A stretch of DNA of 32,634 nucleotides from JAVMKJ01 sp031732875 (GTDB taxonomy: Bacteria > Pseudomonadota > Gammaproteobacteria > Competibacterales > Competibacteraceae): the NCBI GenBank assembly GCA_031732875.1, contig JAVMKL010000099.1, positions 1 through 32,634 of the forward strand, in the 5' to 3' direction. The notes below the pieces were generated by a model. That model had not been told where the DNA came from. It did no database searches and saw nothing but the letters and a program-made list of their open reading frames with translations. Shown here piece after piece: positions 25,901 through 31,706 of the stretch. Position 1 is the stretch's first letter. Each line of letters begins with the position of its first letter. Both the position numbers and the translations under genes were made by a program.

Positions 25901-26507
25901 CGACGAATTTTTCCAGGAACACCCCGGCGTGGCTGAAGTTGGTGCGTCCCAAGCGCTGTACCGAGGCAAAGGACCGTTCCAGGGTCTCGGCGTCGCGGCA
26001 CAATCGCATCCCGATACCGCCGCCGCCGGCGGTGCTTTTCAGCATCACCGGGTAACCGATGCGCTCCGCCGCTGCCCGCGCTTCCGCGACGGTTTCCAGC
26101 AATTCGGTGCCCGGCAGCAGCGGCGCCTCCTGGGCTCGCGCCAGTTCCCGCGCGGTGTGCTTGAGGCCGAAGCATTCGATCTGGGCCGGAGTGGGACCGA
26201 CGAAGGCCAGTCCTTCCTGTTCGCAAGCCAGGGCGAAGGCGGCGTTTTCGCTGAGAAAGCCGTAGCCGGGATGAACGGCTTGCGCGCCGCTGGTCCGGGC
26301 GGCGTCGAGAATGCGCTCGACGTTCAAATAGGATTCGGCGGCGATTCCTTCGCCGATCCAGAGGGCCGCGTCGGCTTCCAGCACGTGACGGGAACCGCGA
26401 TCGGCGCTGGTGTACACCGCGACCGCCCGAACTCCGAGCCGTTGCAGCGTGCGGATGATCCGGCAGGCGATGGCGCCGCGATTGGCGATTAAAACCGTGT
26501 CGAACAT
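22917..26507 (-). CDS. uca: biotin-dependent urea/guanidine carboxylase
   Basis: A 1196-residue cytoplasmic enzyme of the urea carboxylase family. Domain order: biotin carboxylase (1-450: IANRGAIACRIIRTLQRLG, ATP loop TAGGGGIGMR, EVNTRLQVEHGVTEQ), KipA/AHS2-like (about 465-770, QDWPGRLGYWDVGVPPSG), KipI/AHS1-like (about 790-950), carboxyltransferase C-terminal part (GIGGSYLCVYGMEGPGGYQF), and a biotin carrier with Lys1159 in VESMKMEIT. Family members carboxylate urea to allophanate or guanidine to carboxyguanidine. The guanidine-I riboswitch and both DUF1989 genes in the same operon argue for guanidine. Allophanate hydrolase is separate here rather than fused as in yeast urea amidolyase. The ribosome binding site before ATG 26507 is weak. 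Confidence 0.95.
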   Translation of the reverse strand: MFDTVLIANRGAIACRIIRTLQRLGVRAVAVYTSADRGSRHVLEADAALWIGEGIAAESYLNVERILDAARTSGAQAVHPGYGFLSENAAFALACEQEGLAFVGPTPAQIECFGLKHTARELARAQEAPLLPGTELLETVAEARAAAERIGYPVMLKSTAGGGGIGMRLCRDAETLERSFASVQRLGRTNFSHAGVFLEKFVEQARHIEVQVFGDGRGEVIALGERDCSLQRRNQKVIEETPAPDLPDSVRRALHRTAARLMRAVRYRSAGTVEFIVDAVGGEFYFLEVNTRLQVEHGVTEQVTGVDLVEWMVRLAAGDLPPLDTLAVAPRGHSIQARLYAEDPARQFQPQSGLLTEVAFPDWARCDTWIETGVEVPAHYDPLLAKIIVRGEDREQALAALGRALRETRIGGIESNLAYLRAVVDRDAAFRAGRHTTRTLGEFEYRPAVVEVLAAGTLTTVQDWPGRLGYWDVGVPPSGPMDDLAFRLGNRLVGNPPGAAGLEFTMNGPTLRFHGPAVIALTGTEMPATLDGHPVRFWTPLAVPAGAVLQVGQARTGARAYLCVKHGIAVPDYLGSRATFTLGRFGGHGGRALRLGDVLPVRPSAPDGGEQPFDSSLIPRYEPEWELRVIYGPHGAPDFFTEDDIATFFATAWEVHYNSSRTGVRLIGPRPCWARPDGGEAGLHPSNIHDNAYAIGTVDFTGDMPVILGPDGPSLGGFVCPATVIQADLWKLGQLRPGDRVRFVPIALDSAVRLLKAQRSLIETLRPVAVDVAQVQPDTAILERSAPGEHPVDVVYRPSGDAGLLIEYGPPVLDIALRFRVQVLYERLRARALAGVLDLTPGIRSLQVHYDPLQLPLPELLAHLKQTERELGDIGDAEVPARIVHLPLAWDDSQTRLAIEKYAQSVRRDAPWCPSNLEFIRRINGLDSIEAVRDIVFSASYLVMGLGDVYLGAPVATPLDPRQRLVTTKYNPARTWTPENAVGIGGSYLCVYGMEGPGGYQFVGRTVQMWNRYHVTADFPRPWLLRFFDQIRFYPVSEEELLRLREEFPRGRFRLRIEETRFSLRDYQGFLAAHADGIAAFKARQQAAFEAERARWQAAGQASYQAELPDLPTEGEERVLGAAEVALESHVPGNVWQVPVAEGDRVETGQSLVIVESMKMEITLQAPCAGRIARLLCQPGTAVQAGQRLLIIDTAA

Positions 26508-26558
26508 GGCGTGATGTCAGCAAAACAGGGGCGGGGCGTCCCGCCGTCGTTCGGAGTC

Positions 26559-26578
26559 CCGCCGGGTCGTCCCGGCGG
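26559..26578. repeat. perfect hairpin between the DUF1989 and carboxylase genes
   Basis: CCGCCGGG and CCCGGCGG pair around TCGT, an eight-base GC stem in the 114-base gap inside the operon. A second, weaker stem (CCTTCCC with GGGAAAGG) lies next to it. No T-run follows on the minus strand. It could slow decay or processing of the upstream message and tune the carboxylase level relative to the transporter. Confidence 0.5.
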
Positions 26579-26621
26579 ATTCGACCCCTTCCCGCCTTGT
26601 TGGGAAAGGCAGGGATGGGGG

Positions 26622-27260
26622 TCAACGATCCCAGATCAGCATCCGTACCGGGGTCGGATTGTAGGCGTTGCAGGGGTTGTTGAGCTGCGGGCAGTTGGAA
26701 ACCAGCACGATCAAATCCATCGCGGCGGTGAGCTCGACGTACTTGCCGGGTTCGGAAATGCCGTCCTCGAAGGTCAGGCGGCCCTCCGGGGTCACCGGCA
26801 CGTTCATGAAGAAATTGATGTTGCTGGGAAGATCGCGCTTGCTGAGGCCCTGGCCCCAGTTCGCCAGCGCCAACAGGAAACTGTCCCGGCAATTGTGCAT
26901 GTAGCGCTTTTCCAGCGCGTAGCGGACCATGTTGCTCTCCGCCGCGCAGGCCCCGCCCAGTGTGTCGTGCCGGCCGCAGGTGTCGGCGGTGATGGTCGCC
27001 ATCTCCCGCCCTTCGCCGGACAGCAGCCGGGTTCCGGTCGTGAGATAGAGATTGCCCTGGGCGCGAATGGTGTCCACCGCGCTGTAGCGTTCGCTGGGAT
27101 CGCGGGCGTTGTAGAACAGGGTGTCCACTGCCTGGTTGCCTTCCAGGTCGACGATGCGCAGCGTCTGCCCGGCGGCGAGCGGGTGCATCCACGATTCCCC
27201 GGACGGCACCACCTGATCGTAAATGGCCCGGGCGGGATCGAGCGGACTGATGGCGAGCAT
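26622..27260 (-). CDS. DUF1989 urea carboxylase-associated protein, carboxyguanidine deiminase subunit (downstream copy)
   Basis: A 212-residue DUF1989 protein. Proteins of this type, annotated as urea carboxylase-associated proteins 1 and 2, form a two-subunit carboxyguanidine deiminase (CgdAB) that releases ammonia from carboxyguanidine to give allophanate. Visible features are LRIVDLEGNQAVDTLFYNAR, TADTCGRHDTLGGAC near the middle with a Cys/His cluster, INFFMNVPVTPEGRLTF and the closing VRMLIWDR. The start is ATG 27260 with a strong GGGAGG. It lies 11 bases after its paralogue. I do not assign the A or B label because I cannot separate them from memory. Confidence 0.9.
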   Translation of the reverse strand: MLAISPLDPARAIYDQVVPSGESWMHPLAAGQTLRIVDLEGNQAVDTLFYNARDPSERYSAVDTIRAQGNLYLTTGTRLLSGEGREMATITADTCGRHDTLGGACAAESNMVRYALEKRYMHNCRDSFLLALANWGQGLSKRDLPSNINFFMNVPVTPEGRLTFEDGISEPGKYVELTAAMDLIVLVSNCPQLNNPCNAYNPTPVRMLIWDR

Positions 27261-27271
27261 GGCGGCCTCCC

Positions 27272-28015
27272 TCAATAACGGTGCGACTGGCAGAAATGGC
27301 GAGCGGTGTGAATGAAGCCGCGCTCGTTTTCCGGGCGCGACAGCCGACAGGGATCGTCGGGACCGCCGCCCACCCCGGATTCCCAAATCGCCAGCGAGAC
27401 CGGTTTCGGCGCGTAGCGGGGATTCGGATCGAGGGGATGCGGGCAGGTGTGCAGCACCGCCAGCACGTTCATTTCCGCCCGCAGGTCCACGTAGGCGCCG
27501 GGTTGCGAAAAGCCGGAGTGGAAATGCAGCTTGCCTTCCGGGTCGGCGGTGACCTTGCTGAAGAAGTTGACGTTGGCCACCAGATCGCGCTTGCCCAGCC
27601 CCCACTTGCCCAGTTCCACCAGAAAGCGGTCGCGGCCGTTGCGGTAAAAATCGTTGCGCAATTCCTGATAGCGCCCTTCGCCATGGCGCTGCCGGACCAG
27701 CTCGGCGTTGCTCACCCCGCACACCGTGTCGTGCCAGCCGCAGGTATCGGCGGTCAGCGAGACCAGAATCCGCCCCATGTCGGAGTAGCAGACGTAACCC
27801 TGGGTGAGATAGAAAATATGCTGGGCCTTCAGGGTGTCGGCCATGTTGTAGCGTTCGAGCTTTTCCTCGGCGTTGTAGAACAGGGCGGCGACGTTGGCCC
27901 CGCCCTCGATGTCGGTCAGGCGCAGGGTGTAGCCGCGCCGGATCACGAAGGATCCACTCTCCCCGCCGCGCAGGGCGTCGTGCAGGACGATGTGGTCGGT
28001 GGAAAATTCGCTCAT
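27272..28015 (-). CDS. DUF1989 urea carboxylase-associated protein, carboxyguanidine deiminase subunit (upstream copy)
   Basis: A 247-residue DUF1989 paralogue of the next gene. It shares LRLTDIEGGANVAALFYNAE, TADTCGWHDTVCGVSNAE and VNFFSKVTADPEGKLHFHSG, and adds a C-terminal extension, DPCRLSRPENERGFIHTARH, absent from the shorter partner. The two paralogues presumably assemble into the heteromeric carboxyguanidine deiminase described for these pairs. Its ATG at 28015 overlaps the stop of the transporter ATPase gene in an ATGA junction, so translation is coupled. It sits between transporter and carboxylase genes, as expected for the middle step of the pathway. Confidence 0.9.
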   Translation of the reverse strand: MSEFSTDHIVLHDALRGGESGSFVIRRGYTLRLTDIEGGANVAALFYNAEEKLERYNMADTLKAQHIFYLTQGYVCYSDMGRILVSLTADTCGWHDTVCGVSNAELVRQRHGEGRYQELRNDFYRNGRDRFLVELGKWGLGKRDLVANVNFFSKVTADPEGKLHFHSGFSQPGAYVDLRAEMNVLAVLHTCPHPLDPNPRYAPKPVSLAIWESGVGGGPDDPCRLSRPENERGFIHTARHFCQSHRY

Positions 28016-28809
28016 GGGGTCGATTCCTCGCGAGTCGGTTCGCTGGCCGCGATGCGGGCAACCAAATCCGGCGGCAGGTCGCCGGGGCGGCGGTTGCGCA
28101 GCGGAATGTCGTAGGTGATGGTGGCGCCGAAAGCTTGCGGCGCCTGGGGATCGTGACGCGGTTTGTCGAATACCAGCAGACGGGTGCCCAGTTTGAAGCC
28201 TTCGGACAAATCGTGGGTGATCATGAAGACGGTGACCCCGGTTTCCCGCCAGATCCGATGAATCAGGACGTGCATGTCGGCGCGAATGCCGGGGTCCAGC
28301 GCCCCGAACGGCTCGTCCAGCAGCAGCACCTTGGGGGCGCGAACCAGGGATTGGGCGATGGCCAGCCGCTGTTGCATCCCCCCCGACAGTTCCGCCGGAT
28401 AGCGGTCCAGGCAGTCGCTCAGGCCGACTTCGTCCAGCATCGCCGCCGCCTGCTCCCGGGCCCGGCGGCGGGCGACGCCGAACAGCCGTCCCAGCCAGCG
28501 CGACCGATGCAGTTCCAGCGCCAGCAGGACGTTGTCCAGCGCCGTCAGGTGGGGATAGACCGAGTAGCGCTGGAACACGATGCCGCGTTCCGGCCCCGGC
28601 TCCGCCGGCAGCGGCTGGCCGTCGAGCAGCAGTTGGCCCCGGCTGGGCGCCTCCTGGCCGAGCAGCATTTTCAGGAACGTGGTCTTGCCGCAGCCGGAAG
28701 CGCCGACGATGGTGCAGAATTCCCCGGATTTCAGCTCCAGGTTCAACCGCTCCAGCACCACCTGCTCGCCGTAGCGTTTCCACAGATTGCGGATGCTGAC
28801 CTCGCTCAT
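28012..28809 (-). CDS. ABC importer ATP-binding protein (nitrate/taurine type), probable guanidine uptake
   Basis: A 265-residue ATPase with Walker A GASGCGKTTFLK, Q-loop VFQRYSVYPHL, signature LSGGMQQRLA, Walker B VLLLDEPFGALD and H-loop MITHDLSEG. It belongs to the NrtD/SsuB/TauB group. The start is ATG 28809; the long upstream frame is an artefact. It overlaps the permease stop by ATGA at its 5' end and the first DUF1989 start by ATGA at its 3' end, so stoichiometry within the operon is tightly coupled. Substrate is inferred from the riboswitch and pathway; such transporters were long annotated as urea importers. Confidence 0.92.
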   Translation of the reverse strand: MSEVSIRNLWKRYGEQVVLERLNLELKSGEFCTIVGASGCGKTTFLKMLLGQEAPSRGQLLLDGQPLPAEPGPERGIVFQRYSVYPHLTALDNVLLALELHRSRWLGRLFGVARRRAREQAAAMLDEVGLSDCLDRYPAELSGGMQQRLAIAQSLVRAPKVLLLDEPFGALDPGIRADMHVLIHRIWRETGVTVFMITHDLSEGFKLGTRLLVFDKPRHDPQAPQAFGATITYDIPLRNRRPGDLPPDLVARIAASEPTREESTP

Positions 28810-29636
28810 GCCGCCCCCCGGGCGCTGCCGGCGCCGAACCAGGGAAAGGCACGGCGGCTCAGGGCGCGCAAGCCCCAGTCCATGCCGAACGCCAGCACGG
28901 TGATCCAGGCCACGTAGGGCAGGATGACGTCCATCGCCAGATAACGCCGCACCAGAAAGATGCGATAGCCCAGCCCCTCGGTGGCGGCGATGGCCTCGGC
29001 GGCGATCAGGAACAGCCAGGCCGCGCCCAGCGACAGCCGCACCGCGTCCACCAGCCGGGGCAGGACTTGCGGCAGCACCACCCGCAGCACCAGCGAGGGC
29101 GTGGACGCGCCCAGCGTCTGCGCCCGGATGAGTTGCTCGGTCGGCAGTTCCTCCACCCGCTGCTGGATGTCGCGGATGATGACCGGGGCGATGCCGAACA
29201 CGATCAGCACGACCTTGGAGACCTCGCCCAGTCCGAACACGATGAACAGGATCGGCAGGATCGCCATCGGCGGAATCATCGACAAGCCGGCGACGAACGG
29301 CGCCAATCCCGCCCGCAACAGCGGCGTGATGCCCACCCCGATGCCGACGCTCAGACCCAGGGTGGCGCTGATCCCCAGCCCCCAGCCCAGCCGGGCCAGA
29401 CTGGCGGCGGTGTCCGCCCACAGCAGCAAGCCGCCGCTGCGGACGTCGGGCACGACGGCCATCTGGTAGATCGTCGTTCCCATCGTCGCCAGGCTGGGCA
29501 GCAGCTTGTCGCCGGGATTATCCGCCAGCCGGGCCGCTGAGGCGATCAGGTAGGCCAGCAACGCCAGGGCGAAGGGCAGCAGGCCCAGCAACAGGCGACC
29601 GCCGCGCTCCGGTTGCAGGTTGATCAGGCGTTTCAT
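28806..29636 (-). CDS. ABC importer permease (nitrate/taurine type), probable guanidine uptake
   Basis: A 276-residue inner-membrane protein of the SsuC/TauC/NrtB group. About six hydrophobic segments are visible, including LLLGLLPFALALLAYLIASA at the N-terminus and FVAGLSMIPPMAILPILFIV in the middle. The EAA-type loop that contacts the ATPase reads LGAAWLFLIAAEAIAATEGL followed by GYRIFLVRRYL. The start is ATG 29636, ten bases after the binding-protein gene, and the stop overlaps the ATPase start. A single permease gene implies a homodimer. Confidence 0.92.
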   Translation of the reverse strand: MKRLINLQPERGGRLLLGLLPFALALLAYLIASAARLADNPGDKLLPSLATMGTTIYQMAVVPDVRSGGLLLWADTAASLARLGWGLGISATLGLSVGIGVGITPLLRAGLAPFVAGLSMIPPMAILPILFIVFGLGEVSKVVLIVFGIAPVIIRDIQQRVEELPTEQLIRAQTLGASTPSLVLRVVLPQVLPRLVDAVRLSLGAAWLFLIAAEAIAATEGLGYRIFLVRRYLAMDVILPYVAWITVLAFGMDWGLRALSRRAFPWFGAGSARGAA

Positions 29637-29645
29637 CGCCGCCGC

Positions 29646-30746
29646 TTACAGCTTGCCGGTCGCGGCCAGGTTCATGTAATCGGCGTCGAAGCGAAGTTTG
29701 ACGTTCTTGGCGTCGCCGAGGGTTTGCCCGCCGGGAAAGGCGACGCCGACCACGTCGGCGCTCTTGGCGTTCTGCCCCAGCAGGCCGTGGGCGAAGGAGA
29801 ATTGCGTGACCTTGCGCATGGTGTCCACCAGCGCCGGGCTGCGGGCGAATTCCACCGCGTCCTTGGCCTGGTAGAACATCTTGGTGGTTTTAAGCTGCTG
29901 GTCGAAACCGGCCAGATCGGTACCGGACGCCTTGCCCATCGCGGCGCGGGCTTTTTTTCCGGCCTCGTCGTCCTTGGCCATGATGCCCATGATCTCGTAC
30001 CAGGCGCCGACCAGCGCCTTGCCCAGCGCGGGATTTTTCTTCAGGGTCTCGGTGTTGACGACCATCAGGTCGATGATTTCGCCGGGAATTTGGCTGGAAT
30101 CGAACACCTCGACGGTGTCGGGCACGGCCTTGAGTTCGCTGAGCAGCGGATTCCAGGTCACCGCGGCGGTGACGTCGGCGCTGGCGAACACCGCCACCAT
30201 GTCGGCGTCGGAGGTGTTGACCGTGGTGATGTCCTTCTCGCTCAGTCCGACGCTTTCCAGCCCCCGCGCCAACAGGTAGTGGGAAACCGACAGTTCGACC
30301 AGATTGACCTTCTGGCCCTTGATGTCCTTCAGGCTCTTGTCCTTGCCCTTGAGCACGATGCCGTCGTTGCCGTTGGAAAAGTCGCCGACGATCAGGGCGG
30401 TGGAGTCGACGCCGCCGACCGCCGGGATGGTGAGCGCGTCCATGTTGGTCATCACGCAGCCGTCGAAGGCGCCGGCGGTGTACTGGTTGATGGACTCGAC
30501 GTAGTCGTTGATCTGTACCACGTCGATGTCGATGCCGTACTTCTTGCCCCACTTCTTGACGATTTCGGCTTGATCGCCGTAATCCCAAGGCATCCAGCCG
30601 GCGTAAATGGTCCAGGCGACGCGGAACTTGGTTTTGTCGGCGGCGTGGGCGGGAGCGAGCAGGAGCAGGGCGGCGCAGAGCGCGACCAGGGTTGAGGCAA
30701 ACAGCCGAAACAGGCGGGATTCGGCAAGCAGACGTTGCAGCAGCAT
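29646..30746 (-). CDS. ABC importer periplasmic substrate-binding protein, probable guanidine binding
   Basis: A 366-residue secreted protein with a clear signal peptide: hydrophobic core ALCAALLLLAPAHA, probable cleavage after Ala35. The mature part begins KTKFRVAWTIYAGWMPWDYG, typical of binding proteins found with urea carboxylase clusters, and contains TAGAFDGCVMTNMDALTIPA and DADMVAVFASADVTAAVTWN, hallmarks of the NMT1/SsuA-like two-lobe fold. The aromatic-rich front (Trp and Tyr near residues 45-56) could surround a small planar cation, which is inference. It is the first gene of the operon. GGAG sits eight bases before ATG 30746 and is part of the riboswitch expression region. Confidence 0.93.
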   Translation of the reverse strand: MLLQRLLAESRLFRLFASTLVALCAALLLLAPAHAADKTKFRVAWTIYAGWMPWDYGDQAEIVKKWGKKYGIDIDVVQINDYVESINQYTAGAFDGCVMTNMDALTIPAVGGVDSTALIVGDFSNGNDGIVLKGKDKSLKDIKGQKVNLVELSVSHYLLARGLESVGLSEKDITTVNTSDADMVAVFASADVTAAVTWNPLLSELKAVPDTVEVFDSSQIPGEIIDLMVVNTETLKKNPALGKALVGAWYEIMGIMAKDDEAGKKARAAMGKASGTDLAGFDQQLKTTKMFYQAKDAVEFARSPALVDTMRKVTQFSFAHGLLGQNAKSADVVGVAFPGGQTLGDAKNVKLRFDADYMNLAATGKL

Positions 30747-30754
30747 CGGGCGAT

Positions 30755-30776
30755 CTCCCGGAGGGTTGGGTTACAC
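30755..30776 (-). promoter_or_regulatory. switchable ribosome binding region of the guanidine operon
   Basis: On the minus strand, GTGTAACC (30776-30769) is exactly complementary to GGTTACAC inside the aptamer (30829-30822). The ribosome binding site CGGGAG (30760-30755) lies in GGGAGATCGCCCGA, a near copy of GGGAGATCGTCCGA at the aptamer's 3' end. GGTCTCC (30791-30785) can pair over seven bases, one of them G-U, with either copy. These mutually exclusive pairings suggest control of translation initiation. No T-run is present for a standard terminator. Confidence 0.55.
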
Positions 30777-30784
30777 AGGGCGCA

Positions 30785-30895
30785 GGAGACCTCGGACGAT
30801 CTCCCGGGCTTTTATCCCGCCGTGTAACCTTCCCGTGGGAAGGCCGACCGCTCTCGGACCAGGCATCCGCAGTGGACGGATCGGAACCCTAGCTG
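30785..30895 (-). ncRNA. guanidine-I (ykkC) riboswitch
   Basis: Read on the minus strand, all conserved blocks occur in order: CTAGGGTTCCG (30892-30882), CTGGTCCGAGAG (30862-30851), then ACACGGCGGGA and TAAAAGCCCGGGAGA (about 30826-30800). Variable stems also form: ATCCG with CGGAT between the first two blocks, and CCTTCCC-AC-GGGAAGG before the third. This is the class that binds guanidinium and turns on guanidine exporters or degradation genes. The aptamer ends about 50 bases before the ATG of the binding-protein gene. Identification rests on near-exact agreement with the consensus as I know it. Confidence 0.95.
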
Positions 30896-30963
30896 TCTTA
30901 TCAAGTCACCTCGGCCGCGTCGCCATGGATGCGCCGGCGAGGCCTCTTGCCAAGGTTGGCCTG

Positions 30964-30980
30964 AGCAGTATCCATGCCAA
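30964..30980 (-). promoter_or_regulatory. sigma-54 promoter of the guanidine operon
   Basis: The minus strand reads TTGGCATGGATACTGCT. It has the -24 GG and -12 GC with exactly ten bases between them, and matches TGGCAYG-N4-YTGCW with one weak position (CTGC instead of TTGC). Transcription would start around 30953, roughly 60 bases before the first conserved riboswitch block, giving a natural leader. Sigma-54 use fits a nitrogen-scavenging operon. Confidence 0.7.
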
Positions 30981-30997
30981 TAATAATAAATTTATCT

Positions 30998-31011
30998 AAA
31001 TCAATTGATTT
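30998..31011. promoter_or_regulatory. A/T-rich palindrome, possible IHF site
   Basis: AAATCAATTGATTT is a perfect 14-base palindrome just upstream of the -24 element, in the most A/T-rich tract of the window. AATCAATTGATTT matches the IHF core WATCAANNNNTTR except at the last base. IHF commonly bends DNA between an activator and a sigma-54 promoter. Confidence 0.45.
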
Positions 31012-31054
31012 GCAAATATCGCCAGCGGGGTGAAGGGTACTTTCATTCACGGCG

Positions 31055-31071
31055 GGCACCGTCGCAGGGCA
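31055..31071. promoter_or_regulatory. NtrC-like dyad upstream of the sigma-54 promoter
   Basis: GGCACCGTCGCAGGGCA matches the NtrC consensus TGCACY-N5-RGTGCA at ten of twelve defined positions. It lies about 85 bases upstream of the -24 element, a usual activator distance. The surrounding DNA is GC-rich with other G/C repeats, so a chance match is possible. Confidence 0.4.
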
Positions 31072-31314
31072 GGGCGGGCGACCATTGCCCCATGAAAGGG
31101 CGTCTTACGCCATCATCCGGCAGTACCCAGGGCGGGCAATCCCACAATCCAAATGTTGCGACCGCCCCGTTTCATTATTCCCACGTAAGCGGGAATCCCG
31201 TTACATATAGCTCTTCTATCTGACCTGTGGAATCGCTCTTTCGAACCACCCCGTCGCTACGCACCACCCCTCCTTATCCAAGGAGAGGAATTTCCTTATC
31301 TGCAAAACGATCCA
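31072..31314. other. intergenic stretch with dispersed-repeat-like blocks
   Basis: No gene is supported here. Three blocks look like dispersed repeats. GGGCGGGC occurs around 31073 and again around 31131. At 31175-31194 ATTCCC and GGGAAT pair around ACGTAAGC, resembling the widespread ATTCCCGCnnnnGCGGGAAT element. Around 31244-31293 ACCACCCC occurs twice and CTCCTT-ATCC-AAGGAG forms a small hairpin close to the 3' end of the DUF1127 gene. Confidence 0.35.
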
Positions 31315-31533
31315 TCACGAGCGCCAGAACGGCTTGCTGCCTTCCTGGAACGCGTCGACGCGACTGATTCCGATGTCTTTCAACAGTGCGTCGTCGAGGC
31401 GCAACAGGGCGCGGCGCTGGCGATAGACGGTGTACCAGTCGCGGAGCCGGACCCGCGCGGCGGCGAGGAACGCGGGCAGGCGGGAGTGGTGGTGGGGGGG
31501 AAATGCCAGGCACAAATTCGCGTCGCGGAACAT
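31315..31533 (-). CDS. DUF1127 small protein
   Basis: A 72-residue protein with a C-terminal DUF1127 domain: LRDWYTVYRQRRALLRLDDA followed by LLKDIGISRVDAFQEGSKPF and WRS. The arginine-rich, WxxxRxxRxxLxxLdd-x-LLkDIGisR pattern is the family signature. Such small proteins are linked to RNA turnover, phosphate or carbon regulation and stress responses in other proteobacteria. The start is ATG 31533 with GGAGG upstream, and a longer frame to 31566 is disfavoured by that site. The N-terminus has a His-rich PPHHHSRLP. An eight-base-arm palindrome lies about 80 bases upstream. Confidence 0.85.
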   Translation of the reverse strand: MFRDANLCLAFPPHHHSRLPAFLAAARVRLRDWYTVYRQRRALLRLDDALLKDIGISRVDAFQEGSKPFWRS

Positions 31534-31611
31534 GGTCTTGCCCTCCAAATGGTCGTCTGGGGGCAAGTATGGCGATCCGCCATTAATTCATCCAACGAAT
31601 AAGTTCGATAA

Positions 31612-31636
31612 CATTCATCTGTTATTGTGATGAATG
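31612..31636. promoter_or_regulatory. operator-like palindrome between DUF1127 and a mini-ORF
   Basis: CATTCATC (31612-31619) and GATGAATG (31629-31636) are exact inverted repeats nine bases apart. The centre fits the ATC-N9-GAT form used by some LysR-type regulators. It lies in an A/T-richer promoter-like zone upstream of the DUF1127 gene and immediately before the ribosome binding site of a ten-codon frame on the other strand. Confidence 0.5.
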
Positions 31637-31648
31637 AGGAGCCCCTTT

Positions 31649-31681
31649 ATGTCCGCCCAGTTCGACCGATGGTTGGTATAG
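31649..31681 (+). CDS. ten-codon open frame, leader peptide or gene stump
   Basis: A perfect GAGGAG lies seven bases before ATG 31649, which opens MSAQFDRWLV and stops at TAG 31679-31681. The downstream DNA is the 3' end of an oppositely oriented gene, so no structural gene follows. It is either the surviving 5' end of a lost gene or a chance frame. Confidence 0.25.
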   Translation: MSAQFDRWLV

Positions 31682-31706
31682 AGCGCATCCATGCGCCGGA
31701 TGAGCG

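Noticed and set aside
22956..26492. A 1178-codon plus-strand open frame opposite the carboxylase gene
   Set aside because: Same reverse-complement artefact. The minus-strand carboxylase has full domain structure and a biotin motif.
22917..26507. Reading the carboxylase operon as urea degradation
   Set aside because: A guanidine-I riboswitch and two DUF1989 deiminase-type genes are in the same unit, which favours guanidine. A urea side activity is not excluded.
31005..31223. A 72-codon plus-strand frame upstream of the guanidine operon
   Set aside because: It runs through repeat-like and regulatory sequence, has no ribosome binding site, and its translation has no protein-like pattern.
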